A DNA stretch of 64,000 bases from Lumbricus rubellus (Eukaryota; Annelida; Clitellata; Crassiclitellata; Lumbricidae): contig OX243828.1 of assembly GCA_945859605.1 (NCBI GenBank), forward strand, positions 22,875,609 to 22,939,608, given 5' to 3'. Under the pieces are notes generated by a model, which was given only the letters and a program-made list of their open reading frames with translations, was not told where the DNA came from and did not search any database. Made by a program: the position numbers and the translations under genes. This document shows positions 1 through 11,296 of this stretch, piece by piece (within the stretch, counting starts at the first letter, position 1; every line of letters starts with the position of its first letter).

Positions 1-359
1 GTTCTTACACATGGTGCTAAACATCGTCTGACAGCAGTTGTGCAAGTCCAGCCTCTTTTGAATTGTTACCTGCAATTCTATTCTCAAACTTTAATTGAAC
101 CTCTTCAAGTGATCCAGCACAGAGGCTCTCCAAACCTATCAGCGCTACACAACCATGATCACGCAATGCTTTTCAGCTTGACGCATCTGTGGTGATTTTT
201 AGATTATAGCATGAACATAAAAACCCAACACTTCTCCCTTTTATAAGGTGTATGCCAATTTCAGATACCATTTCATGGATAATTGTTGATTATAACCCAT
301 CCAGATGACCCCAAAATCTCAAAAGCTCAATCAACGTGTTGATCTGTACTTGTTTCTAG

Positions 360-460
360 TCGGCATGCTTCATTTGTGGAATTGGCAAAGACTATTTCGA
401 CAAGTTACCGCACGGATTTGAAACGCATGTGAAAAACGAACACAACTTTGCCAACTACAT
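360..460 (+). CDS. RYR: RYR exon (zinc-motif exon)
   Basis: Acceptor TTTCTAG before 360, donor GTAAGT at 461. It encodes 33 codons plus two bases (AT), which the next exon completes to Met. It carries [12 protein letters not shown] and HGFETH. Confidence 0.9.
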
Positions 461-1940
461 GTAAGTTCATGTCTGGTGGTCAAAACCTATTCTGCAATAA
501 TTACATAATTATGTAATAGCCATACTTATGAATAGGTTATGAAATATTATTGCAAGTTCAATGACATCAAGTGAAGATCTCGATCGTTCTGGTCAACATA
601 ATCGTAAACTTGTATTTCGAAAACACTACTTGTAAGCTGAAGCAGGGCACCAGCTTATTCACGAGTGATACGTCATGTCATTGTCCACGGATGTTCAGCG
701 GAGATCCGCATCTATTGACCATAGGCCAAAAGGAACAAACTTGGAAGCTGTTTTAAAGGTCTTGTTGAGGACAACAAAGCTTGGAAGGCAGAGGATCAGA
801 TGGGTTCAATTACCATGATGCAGTTTTGCAAGTGTTGCGGCAACAACTGCTGCACACAATAAGTTTCCGAGCAGCTTATCGATAATTGTAAGGTCACTGA
901 ATCATTACTTTGTAAGAATATGTTAATAAGGTAATAAAGTGAGAGTGCTGTGTTAGATCAGGTTTTGAAATGATCCGATTAGAAGTAGTATTTTGTCGAA
1001 ATTAACCTTTGGTGTATTTGATATGAATGTTATCTGCTGTTTACTAGTTAACTTTGAACATTTGTTCAAAATAATCATTGTTCTTAGTCTGTGATTGTGG
1101 GCTAAAAAGTAATTGAAGACATAATATATTTCCTGTTTAGGTTCTTCCTGATGCATTTGATCAACAAACCAGACACGGAGTACACTGGTCAGGTACGAAG
1201 ACAATATTTTTAATTAAAAACAATGTGACGAATAGGATAATCAGCATCTTTGTGCCATATATACTCAAAAATAAGGTGACTTTGAAGAGTTATAAGTTAT
1301 CCCAAAATTTTTGGCTGGTAACATGGGAAGATGTATTAGCCCATATAAGTTGTCCCACAAACTTCAAACTGCAAAATCGTTCTCTCAGTTGTCTAATGTC
1401 ACTCAGGACTAAACTTCGCTGTTTAATTAAAGTTGCTTGCTTGTTCCCGTAGCTTCTTCACTTCTGATTCCTCTGACTTGCTGGATTTTAACCTTGCTCT
1501 TCCAATGGATTGTGAGTTCGACCAGGATTGGTGTCTTGTGCACTATGGATCTCTGACTGCATCTTCCTCTGGCGGCTGACTATCCGCGCCTCAGATTCAC
1601 ATCTCGGTGTGACCTTGCGTGCATTACAAGTTCATTTAATAATAATAATAATAATAATATGTTTAAAGGCACCTGACCATGCCCTGGATTTGCATTTCTG
1701 TGTAACTTTGTGCATGCTCAACAGTTTTTGATGATGACTTTAATTAAGAAATAAATTGATTGAGCAAACATTTTTACAGTAATCCGTTTTTACTCGACAA
1801 AAGTAAAATTCTGTTTGTGGCTGCTTTTTAACCGACAGGAATCGTATGTTTGGGAATTGTACCAACAGAGAAGTTGGGATTTCTTCCCGGTTGGTGAATG
1901 CTTCCGGAAACAGTATGAAGACGAGCTGACAAAAACTTAA
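360..1940 (+). CDS. RYR: Ryanodine receptor, C-terminal exons (3' end of gene)
   Basis: Three exons (360-460, 1141-1192, 1839-1940) splice in phase into the last 84 residues of a ryanodine receptor, the tetrameric Ca2+-release channel of the endoplasmic/sarcoplasmic reticulum. The first exon shows the cytosolic C-terminal zinc motif: CxxC (CFIC) followed by HGFETH and EH. The C, C, H, H spacing (0, +3, +20, +25) is the one known in vertebrate RyR1. The second exon reads [17 protein letters not shown] and the third begins [17 protein letters not shown] and ends in [10 protein letters not shown] and a stop. All three are near-identical in layout to the family C-terminus, with two or three extra terminal residues. 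The IP3 receptor is excluded because its tail differs. The 5' part of the gene lies outside the window. Identity is recognised from memory of the family, not from a search. Confidence 0.93.
1141..1192 (+). CDS. RYR: RYR exon (penultimate)
   Basis: Acceptor TCCTGTTTAG, donor GTACGA. The leading G completes the split Met codon; the rest reads [17 protein letters not shown]. Confidence 0.9.
1620..1662 (+). repeat. Short TAA microsatellite in RYR intron
   Basis: About eight AAT/TAA units in the last RYR intron. The rest of 1193-1838 shows nothing recognisable. Confidence 0.7.
1839..1940 (+). CDS. RYR: RYR terminal coding exon
   Basis: Acceptor AACCGACAG before 1839. It has 33 codons plus TAA at 1938-1940 and contains [18 protein letters not shown], the family's closing motif. 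Confidence 0.92.
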   Translation, partial: ESYVWELYQQRSWDFFPVGECFRKQYEDELTKT

Positions 1941-2650
1941 TTAACGCAACGGAAACGAAATCTAAAACTGCAAATCAACGGTGACATGATGACGTGCATG
2001 ACGAACAGAGTTGTCCTGGCTGTTTTCTCCCTGTTAGGTAGAGGAAAACAAACCAAAGCTGTTAATTAATTAACCTTGTCGATTTGCTGAGCGGCTAAAA
2101 GCTGCAATTTACTGTTTAATGGAAGGAAAATTCTATGTTGTTATCAAAGTTTAGATAATATTGGATGATTGTTTCTGTGGTTCTGTCACTCTCTTCTCTT
2201 AGGCCGTTTGCAGTTCGTTTATTTGAAATGCGTAGCAAGTTTGTGAGAATTGTTGAAATTTACGGATCGCTTTGTAACGAAGATAAGAAAATTGGCAAAT
2301 TTTTTTTAGTTTTACTGTTTGTTTTGAAAGCACCTTTCTTTTATTTATTTTATATATATATTCGGTTGAGACTGTGGAAACTGCTTCGGTTTTGCTTGGA
2401 CTCTTTAGTTGTTTGGTGAAGTGACTTTTCAGTTGATTGTTGTATAACTCTCCCTCAAACCAACAGACTCTTATTATTTTAACGTTCTCACGCGAAACCC
2501 AGTCACGACTTTCATTTCAGATCCTTGTTATTAAACCATTGTTACCTAATCTATTGTGTTTGTGTTATTGTGTTGTCTACGTAACACACACAGATTGTTT
2601 GATTGTTTTATCTGCCAAGTTGTTAGATAATCATTTTTTACATTTTGTGT

Positions 2651-2846
2651 GGGGCATGGTGGTGTAGTGGTTGTGTCATTGCCTTTGAGCCGGAAGGTTC
2701 GAGGTTCGAATCCACCTCGCCACGTAAAGACCTTGGGCAAGTCCTTCACTCACAATTGCTCAGTGCTTCAGCGTGAAACTCCGATGCAGTGTCTGCTCTG
2801 CAGTCGGGAGCGCCTCTGAGCAGAGAGCGTGAAGGGGCGCTATAAG
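2651..2846 (+). mobile_element. tRNA-derived SINE, full length
   Basis: The head has an internal pol III A-box-like TGGTGTAGTGG and a perfect B box GGTTCGAATCC (2703-2713). The body reads ACCTTGGGCAAGTCCTTCAC and the tail is GGGAGCGCCTCTGAG...GGGGCGCTATA. It is the reference copy for the family found at least a dozen times in this window. Confidence 0.88.
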
Positions 2847-2949
2847 GCCCATGGAAATACTACCAGTATCGGTCTGCAACTGCAGCATACTGAGTTTTAC
2901 TGACCAGTGTTACCAGTCCAGTATGTAGCTGTAAGCATGATGCACATAC

Positions 2950-2955
2950 AATAAA
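2950..2955 (+). terminator. Candidate RYR poly(A) signal
   Basis: AATAAA about 1.0 kb after the RYR stop, just past a SINE. A second AATAAA lies at 3168-3173, closer to the convergent gene. Which one is used cannot be told from sequence. 1941-2640 holds no other recognisable feature. Confidence 0.35.
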
Positions 2956-3255
2956 CCTATTATTACAAAATTCAGAATGAAGATAATAATATCATACAAT
3001 GCAATTCTTGGACAGATTGCTTTAATAGTATTCAGAAATCTGTATCATCGTTTGAAAACTACCAACGACACGGGGGGAGGCAGCTAATGATAAAAATAGG
3101 TACTTAGATGTTAGCATGTAAATACAGAGATATATTTAGGGGATGATGGTGACGTGTGTATGAACTAAATAAAGCCCCTAGACTACATTACTAGGCTACT
3201 CGGAATGTTGCAGATGACAAAATATTCGTACATGCCGACTGTTCTCTAGAACTGT

Positions 3256-3817
3256 CTACTTTTTCACTTTGTTTATCCACGGATGAGGCGGACGTTTCGG
3301 GATCATGGTGCTGTAGACCTTGTCCTCTGGCCATCCCGGATAGCTTTGGTTGTGAGTGACGACTCCGGGAAGAATGTTCCACATGAGGTTCACCCTCGCC
3401 CTCGGCTTCGGACGGCAGTAGGGAGGAGTCGGCTCACAGTCAGGCATGTAGACGTGAACGCCCCGCGGAAGGTCCGGGTCTTCAACCCTGTCGATGGCCA
3501 GTACGTGCTCAGGCACGTAGCCGTTCATGATGTCGAAGCGGCTGTAGGTCGCTTTCGGGCAGAAGGTTCGCGAGGGGCGCTTAGAGAAACGGGGCCCGGC
3601 CCTCGTGTGGGCGGCCGACAGGGTCCAGTCGTTGCGCAGGTCCGGGTAGAAGCCGAGGGGTGAGAACGGGCGGATTTTGTCGAAGAAGTCCTTTGGTCGC
3701 TCCGGATGGGGTCTGTTGGCGAAGCCCTTCTGCGAGTATCCGTACAGGTCGTTCGTCGTACATGGCTGGTTGTAGATCCAGTGGAAGTAGGAGGGAGCCT
3801 TGTTCGGCAGTTCGTAC
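3256..3817 (-). CDS. Exon 2 of the unknown 191-aa gene
   Basis: The exon runs 562 bases, starting with a G that completes Arg-5 and ending at TAG (3258-3256). It carries nearly the whole protein. Overlapping frames on both strands here are GC-rich shadows. Confidence 0.8.
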
Positions 3818-4489
3818 CTATATAGCAAGCAGTAGAACACATTCCATAGCTCGATTTATAAGAGAAATTCCTATAAACAGTTGCATTTCTACCCAGGGGC
3901 GGACACGGAAATTTTCGAGGGGGATGCAAACTTTTTGGTCTTGGGCCAGAAAAAATTTCTTTGGTCTTTGGCCAAAAAATCTGGTGACTTTTGTAGTCAT
4001 TTGGTTGAAATGTCATGAAAATTTAAAAACATAGGGCATACGGTACCATGCATTTTCCCAGCCAAAATAGCTGATGACCTTTTTTAGTCATATTATAGGC
4101 CCTACTATTTTTCTCTCTTTGCAAGTTTGCATTGGTTCCACTTTACGTTACATTAGGCCTACTCAAAATTGTAAATATGGTCACTGTTGCTGTGTTTAAA
4201 TCTTCAGACAAATCCTAAAAGTTTGGACCGAGTTATGACACTTTTTTATGTGTTCTACTTTTTATCCGGACACAGTGTATAGGCCTATAGGCCTAGGTAG
4301 CCTACAATACATTTTTTCTCCAAAATCTAAGGACTGTTCCACTAAAGAACATTCTAGCCTGGGAGAAAATTGTACAGAGTAATCGATGTCAAGTAATCAA
4401 ATCGGCCTACATATCGATATCTTGATAAACCTAGGCCTACTTTAATAGTCATTCATTATAATCAGAAAATGTCACCTGTCTTCCTGCAT
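3256..4489 (-). CDS. Two-exon gene, 191-aa unknown protein, possible cilium/sperm microtubule protein
   Basis: Exon 2 (3256-3817) is a long open frame ending KVKK and a stop. Its acceptor is TATATAG just upstream at 3818-3820. The frame needs two bases from an upstream exon. ATGCAGGAAGACAG at 4489-4476, followed by GTGACA, supplies exactly that and gives the N-terminus MQEDRYELPNKAPSYFHWIY. The protein is rich in Pro, Tyr, Trp, Phe and Arg (for example FHWIYNQPC, NDLYGYSQKGF, GYVPEHVLAIDR) and has no signal peptide, membrane span or catalytic motif that I can see. That composition is common among short axonemal microtubule-binding proteins, and an X-box-like site lies about 180 bp upstream of the ATG. 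Both points hint at a ciliary role but do not prove it. I do not recognise the family. The gene is convergent with RYR and divergent from the CATSPERD-like gene. Confidence 0.75.
4476..4489 (-). CDS. Exon 1 (coding part) of the unknown 191-aa gene
   Basis: Coding micro-exon MQED plus two bases, donor AG|GTGACA, purine at -3 of the ATG. It was chosen because its phase fits exon 2 exactly. No transcript evidence is available. Confidence 0.55.
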
Positions 4490-4662
4490 TTTCCGTATTC
4501 CTCCTCTGTATAGTGATTAAACAAGATTAAAAAATCATCGAAAACTGAATAATTGGAACATAATTTCGTCGTCTTAATAATCATTTATTAGTCCTTTACT
4601 CTGCCACCGCACATAATTATATATTCCAGACATACGAAATATTATGTTGTCGCTACTGTCTG

Positions 4663-4676
4663 GTTGCCATGGTGAT
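4663..4676 (-). promoter_or_regulatory. RFX X-box-like motif
   Basis: On the minus strand it reads ATCACC-AT-GGCAAC, which matches 11 of 12 positions of the RFX consensus GTNRCC-N(0-3)-RGYAAC with a perfect right half-site. It lies 174 bp upstream of the proposed ATG of the 191-aa gene, a normal distance for RFX-controlled ciliary genes. Function is inferred. Confidence 0.5.
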
Positions 4677-4844
4677 GTATGCATTGTTTGATGACGTGTG
4701 ACTGTGTCGCGGATGCTGCTTGCAAGGTTTTTCAGCGGTAGGCTATTCGTAGGCCTATTTGTGAGAATAACATAAAAAAAGATTAGCAAAGTTTGAGCCA
4801 ACTTTGCGCCTATGGCGGTCTGTCAACCGGATTGTTGAATAAAC

Positions 4845-4877
4845 GAAAATTATTTTTATTATTATTATTATTATTAG
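4845..4877 (+). repeat. TTA microsatellite and repeat tail
   Basis: GGTCTGTCAACCGGATTGTT followed by AAACGAAAATT and (ATT)n. The same GTCTGTCAA(C/T)CGGATTGTT word recurs at about 14433-14455, so it is the 3' end of an interspersed repeat. Confidence 0.5.
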
Positions 4878-5205
4878 GCCTATTAAGGCCTATAGAGTCG
4901 TTTCGCGCATCTTCAAAGCCTTCAAAGCCACTCCTGTCTGCCATTGGAATAGAAGTTCAATTAGGCCTACTGTAATACCACAGTATAGATAGCCTAACAA
5001 ATGATTAATTATTTATACTGTGGTAATACGACAGTCAGTATAGGCCTAGGCCTATAATTGCCACAAGTGTTCTTCAAGACCTTAAATACAATTAGTCATT
5101 TATACCGCGCTTTAGCAAAAACAAGTCTTGCACAATCACTAGTGTTATTATTTTATGATGTGGTCACTGGTCTGTCCTCACTTCTTCCGCTGGATTGGAT
5201 CTACA

Positions 5206-5638
5206 CAGGGATGCCACTCTGAATTTTGAAAAAAGGTCAGATCGGGCCGAGAAAAAGGCTAGAAAAGGCTAGATCGAGGATTTTGGAGAAAATACATGGA
5301 TTTTTCGATTTTTCGCGCTTGAAATTCAAATTTCTAATGAATTTTTATAGTCATCCGACCAAAATTTGGTTCCTTTCCCGAGAAAAATTTCTGATGACCT
5401 TTTTTAGTCTTTCGCTCCAAAATAAATCTGTAGCTTTTGGGGTCCGTATTCACAACATTTTCGACTTTTTTCACGTCTTTTGTGCATTTTCACCTAGCAA
5501 AGCCAACTTTTATGCGTAAAAAGTGGAAAAATCCGCCGTGAGAAAAACAGGCTAGATCCTGACCAAAAAAACCTAGAAAGCTAGAAAAAGCCGAAAAAAC
5601 CTAGATCTAGGCGGAAAAAGCTATGAGTGGCAACCCTG
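5206..5638. mobile_element. hAT-type MITE in the divergent promoter interval
   Basis: Inverted ends CAGGGATGCCACTC and GAGTGGCAACCCTG are flanked by a perfect 8-bp target duplication GATCTACA (5198-5205 and 5639-5646). The interior is AT-rich with repeated CTAGAAA/GCTAGA words and no transposase. The length is 433 bp. Confidence 0.85.
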
Positions 5639-5693
5639 GATCTACAACTGCTGTAACAACAGTAATTGACGGAAGATGGCGAGCAAAGTACAA

Positions 5694-5701
5694 TGACGTC
5701 A
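5694..5701. promoter_or_regulatory. CRE palindrome upstream of the CATSPERD-like gene
   Basis: Perfect TGACGTCA, 160 bp upstream of the proposed CATSPERD ATG. CREB/CREM-type sites are common in testis promoters of mammals; use here is inference. Confidence 0.45.
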
Positions 5702-5860
5702 CTTGACAGTGTTGAATCTATTTCCAAATATATCTAGTGTTAAAGACGCATCGGTGCGGCTTCGTGCGTTTATTTATGTGAATTTTCGACATAAATCAGA
5801 CTTCTTAAATCGTTTTTTTTCACGGAAATGTAATAGGACGTATCGAAACAGTGAACAATA

Positions 5861-5959
5861 ATGATGATGATGTTTCACAGTGCCAGTGGCAGGTGGCAAT
5901 ACATTGTTCTAAATGTCCTTGTCGGTCTTCAAGTCGTTACGCCTGCCTTTGTTATTCAG
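5861..5959 (+). CDS. CATSPERD: CATSPERD-like exon 1 (signal peptide)
   Basis: Four successive ATGs (5861-5872), then a hydrophobic run RWQYIVLNVLVGLQVVTPAF. The only donor in frame is a GC type, CAG|GCGAGT, and the frame stops at 5974. Phase 0 fits exon 2. The start and the GC-AG intron are inference. Confidence 0.5.
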
Positions 5960-8900
5960 GCGAGTATAGCCTAGGCCTACTTTTAAAAATGATTTTAAAT
6001 TTACAGGTCTAACCAGAACCCTGGACCAGCGTCGGTGCTGGGTAACGAACGCTCCAGTATGCAACCATAGGTTTTTTAATTTTCAACCACGGCTAAAAAC
6101 GGTGTCAGAATCTGAAATCTGCATAGGCCTACCTTTGTGAATAGCGTATTATGAACGTTTATTTGTTACCAGCCACTTAGAGGCAATTTAGAGTTTCTAT
6201 TTAAGAAATTTAATGTATTCTGAAGAAATTACTGTCGTAAGATCTCTGGGCAATATATAATATAGGCCTATTCGCCCAGAGATCTAACGACAATTAGGCC
6301 TACTGACTTATTTAGGTCTATTTATTAGACCTAAAGATCTCGAGTCGTAAAGGGACTTGAACACAGTTCACGATGAATTATTCCGTTTGTTAATAATCAA
6401 TCAATCATAATTTGTATAGCGCCTCTTCAATACTCATAGGCGCTACTGGCCGAGATCAAGTGAAAAAATAGTCTTCAACAGTTTATGAAATTGAGACCAG
6501 CTTGGGAGGCGTCACATCTAGTCAAGGGAAGTCCATTCCAGGTTGTTCGACCAACCACAGAGAACAAATGCCTCTGCATTGTTGCAGAGGGAGTGAAAGG
6601 AACAATTAAGTCAACATGGACAATAGAGCCCAGTGCACGACGGCCTATGCAAGTGGAAAGGGGGGAGGCAAAGGTTACACAGATAAGAGGGTGCCCAGCA
6701 TGAAAAATATATTTACAACAACATTAAGACTACATTGTATACAGTGTGAAATTTGATACTGATTGCAGGCAGGCTGCTATTACTGGCTAATGAGTAACAC
6801 CTATCTAAGGTGAGTATATAGGCTATATTTTTTTAGATTCATTATTAGTTTCTGTAAAATTACAGAATTTGTCCGTAATAGTTCTATGTAGGTTTTGCCA
6901 ACAAATTGCCATGAGCATTGTAATAGAGCTAGCGTTTAATCTATAGGCATCATTTAACAGCCTTGGTGGTTGCCGTCCACACGAAGGGCCCTTTTGTCCC
7001 CCCACCCACCCACAAAGCAGGGGGACTAGATTAAACATCAATTGGTTATAATAAGAAATTAATTTTTACATCAAAAGAGATTATGTAAGATTATACATCA
7101 TTGGTTTGTCATTCAATATATAACATAGATGCCTGCCCTTGTTCATTTTTAACAATTTGGAGTTTTATACTTCCAAGTAATCCATGCATTGACATGATTG
7201 TCTAGTGCATTTTCTTTTAATGTACACAAAATAATGTCTAATTAAGTAAGGTTTGATGCTATAAACACAGCATGCTGATGGGTATAATGTTCAAATTAAA
7301 ATCACAAGTTAAATTATAATATCTTAGTAATTATAAATGTTTAACTTGTGATTTTAATTTGTACATTTTATTGCCTGTTAGGCCTATTACTTCGATGTAG
7401 GATGTTCAATGTCCCATTGTGCGTTTGCAAGTGGAGTAATAAAAAAATACTTACCTATTTACTTATATAATTATAGTGTAAGTAATTGCATATCATGCCT
7501 TTTTTCTCTTGGTCTAGTGCACTAGGATTGGTGTGAGAGGCTGGGTGAAAATTGTTGAGGGCAGGGGGTTTGAAGAGGTTCATGGGCGGAGACTTAGGGG
7601 GACATCGGGAGACGGTCTCCTCAAAAGTTTGTGGTGGGGGGGGGGACGGAGATGCTTATTCCCCCCCCCCCAATTTTCAGAAATATCATTATGAATTTCT
7701 ACAGTGTTGTCCACTGTTTATCCATAATGAGCAATTTTTTTCTTAAGATGACAGTTTAAGATGTTAACATTACAGTTTGCAAATTGAAACATTTTTAAGC
7801 AACGGAAGAGGACATTATTGAAGTCTTAAACTATGTCTCTGAGCACTGAAATCATTAGTAATTTTGTGAAGATGACAGTTTAAAAAGCTGCATGTAGTTA
7901 CAGTGTGGAAATCCAAAAATGTAAACAATTGGGATGTGACACTCTGAAGTTTTAAACCATGATGATCAGCATTGAAACTGAGCAATTAAATTATGAAGGC
8001 AGCTTAAATTTCTACAATTGTTATATGGAAATTCGAAAAAATATGAACGCTGTGGAGCGGACATTTATTGGAGTCTTAATCCATGCCTTTCGGCAAATAA
8101 ATTATGATAAATTTTGTTGAGATCAAGGCCTAAATTATTAAACTTAAATTATTGTTTGACAAGGCCGGTTATTGTATTTTTTGGTAGTATTCAGGACAGC
8201 TCTGGAAACATTACGGTGAGTGCTAAGAACTTCACTTTTTTAATATAATTACAGACAGTATGGGAGCTGGATAGTGTAGTATGGTAATTAGCATGCTTGA
8301 CCGAGATGACTTAGTCTTAGATGACTTGTGACCGGCAGTCGAGAGATAGTGAGACAGGCGGATGATCGGGTATATATAGAGCGGGGTTGAGTGGATGGGG
8401 GAAGAGTTTGCGAAGATATCTGGGCTCGGAGTGTTGTAAGGAGTTGTAGACCTTTTAGGAGAGAGTTCTCTGAAGGGGTCACGCTCTGTGATAACAAAGA
8501 TCATTAGTGTCGCCCTCCTCCTTTATTCAGGCTTGGGTCTGGCACTGTGAAAGTGCAGACAGTGGCGGAGTTCGGCTGTTTGATGCCTTGGGAGTCTGGT
8601 TTTAAACTTGACTGTGATTTAAAAACCAAGTATTTACAGCCAGTTATTAACTATCAGAAATAAAAATGATGATGTCTCGCACAAAATAGCCTTAAATAAT
8701 TTTTTGGTTAGCAGTGAGACATTTTTGATGGGCAGCCCGCCACCCAAAAGCAGTTTGTTTAGTGCATTATGGTGCTGACTGATCACTGAATCTGTTTATG
8801 ACACTAGGGATGGGTATGATCGGGGGTGGGGAATGATGATTTAAGGGGAGGTGTAGAGGGAAATGTTCAGGGAAAAATCTACAGGAAGATTATCTGGGGA

Positions 8901-11254
8901 GAATGTCCTGAACCCATAAATAGAATGAATGCAAACTGAGAAATTGAGATGGCATGAAATTCTAGCCGATACTCATAGGACTCTGCAATGAAATTCATCA
9001 GCTTAGTGGCTTTTTTATACCTTTTAGCAGCATTGGAAGCAGATCTGAGCATCTAGTGAGATTGTGGCTGAAGTAGATATTGTTTATAAATATTATTGTT
9101 TATAAATATTGTTTCCCTGAATGACAATTCATTTTTAGATGAGATATTTCCTGTGGATTGTGAATCCAAGATACGCTTCACCTGACGAAGGCCTGCAAAA
9201 TACTGCATCACCATCAGCGGTAAATTTAACACCATCGGTGGTAACATTAACATCATCAGCAGTAACATTAACACCGTCAGTGGTAACATTAACACCATCA
9301 GCGATAACATTAACACCATCAGCAATAACATTAACACCATCAATAATGTCAGTGGTAACAATACATTGACACTATCAGTGGTTGCATTAACACCATCAAT
9401 GGTTTTTAACAGGGCTTTTAAAAGGAATTTGTAGAACTGCACAACCAGGAAATTTTTTTAGTGTGACTTTCTTTGGAGAAAATTTATCGTTGTTTCTCGC
9501 GATTGCTCAAAAAATGTTTTTCCCAAGACGAAAAAACTCACTGCTTTTATTGGTTATTAACTTCAACATTTTTTCGTTTCACCTTCCTGCTTATTTTTCA
9601 CTACACATGTCCTTCTTTCATCGTAAACACCGACCTGCAATTACCCTAAAGTTCTAAAGATTTCCACTGCACACAACTGCTTTTACAACTGCACAAATGC
9701 ATTTATAACTGCACATTTTGTGTAGAACTGAACTACACGTTAAAAAGACCTGGTAAACTGAAAGCTAAGTTTACGGTGAAAGCAACTGACTATTGTGTGA
9801 CATTATTTTGTCAGAATAAAATAACATGACCAAGGATACTTTGTGATTTATTTTTCGTTGAAACGTTGATTTTGTTATTCGTTCTAGTTTTCGCAAATTC
9901 TGTCAGACCAGTTTCATTCGCTTGGGCAGGAGCCAACCGTGAGATTGGCTGGAGGACAAGACTCTGACAATGCTGATGAATTGAAGTCTACAGTTGTTTA
10001 TGATAGCAGTTATAGGTACAAATGCGACTGTTTGTGTTTTTTGTTTTATATATATATAGCAAAATAGGTAGGCCTACCTGGTAAACATACCGATAATAGC
10101 AACTAAGCGATATGCTATTGACAGGGGTACTCCATTGTGTTGTGTCCTCGTCAGAGAAGCCTGAAATCGGGCAGCAGTCAGAGCTAAAAGTGTTAAAAAG
10201 GAAGTGCCTGGACGCCCCTTACATTTTCAGGTGTGCTGGCCAAATAAGTGGCAGGAGGGCATAGAGATTTGAAAATAAGTGCCAGGACGCCGTCCATGAC
10301 CGTCCTGCCACACTTTAAGCCCTGGCAGCTGTACATGTAGGTGAGCATATTGAAAGAAATGAATGAATCTTAAGTTTCAACCAGCACTAGTAAAAAAGAA
10401 TTAAAAAAACCAAATGAAGCTGCACTTGCTCTCGAGCTCATTAATTACATTTACTCAGGCAGTTGACAATGTTATGCGTGTAAACTTTACACTGTAAAGC
10501 ATCCTAAAAGTGACTTGCTACTGACGATGCTATATAAATTGTCTGAATTACATGACATTACATTATTAGATGTCTTATGAATCTTTTTCTCGTGTGCAGG
10601 ACGTGGAACGTGAGCTTTAAAGAAATGGCGCTGTACCGATACATTGGACAGCATCTTTTGATGTCTGGCAGCGCCATCTGTTTGTACGAATGCGCTGTTG
10701 CGTGAGTTTCATGGACTTGTCCATTGTATTCATTCATTCATTCGGACATTTATATAGCGCTCCTTCAAGTAAAAAACTACTCAGAGGCGCTCCAATGTAT
10801 GTATGTTTGATTGCTGTGTTATTTGTTCGACACAGCTGGTTGAGACATTATATAGTCATATGCTTTCGTTCAATCATTCGTGGCTGGGCTGGGAGCGCCC
10901 CTGAGTAGGAGTGCACTGTTGCGTGAGTTTCATGGATTTTTCGAATAACGCATGCTACACATTAAACATGCATCAATTTGCTATGTTATTTGTTCAACAC
11001 AACTAATTTAAATATTATATTGTCATATTCACTCATTCATTCAATCACTCGCGGCTGAGCTGGGAGCGCCCCTGAGTAGATTTCTTGAAGGGGCACTATA
11101 TCAGTCCATAGAATGAATGAACGAATGAATGAACACTGAACACATATATTATTTATTCTTTTACCCGTTTGCCCCGAGAATATCCGCTGAAAACGGGCTT
11201 AAAATTTAAAAATGAACGGGTAAAGGGTTAATGCGCATAATATATATATATAGG

Positions 11255-11296
<42 letters not shown>

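Noticed and set aside
360..1940. IP3 receptor identity for the Ca2+-channel exons
   Set aside because: The terminal motif WDFFP...CFRKQYED is specific to ryanodine receptors.
2651..2720. Possible tRNA gene (A-box-like and B-box motifs)
   Set aside because: No cloverleaf or acceptor stem; the same unit occurs many times with a non-tRNA body and LINE-like tail, so it is a SINE.
4574..4801. 75-codon minus-strand frame with MHTSPWQPDSS as first exon of the 191-aa gene
   Set aside because: Its possible donors give the wrong phase for exon 2, and it overlaps the X-box; the MQED micro-exon fits.
9053..9442. 129-codon minus-strand frame rich in Leu/Met/Val
   Set aside because: Translation of the 18-bp minisatellite.
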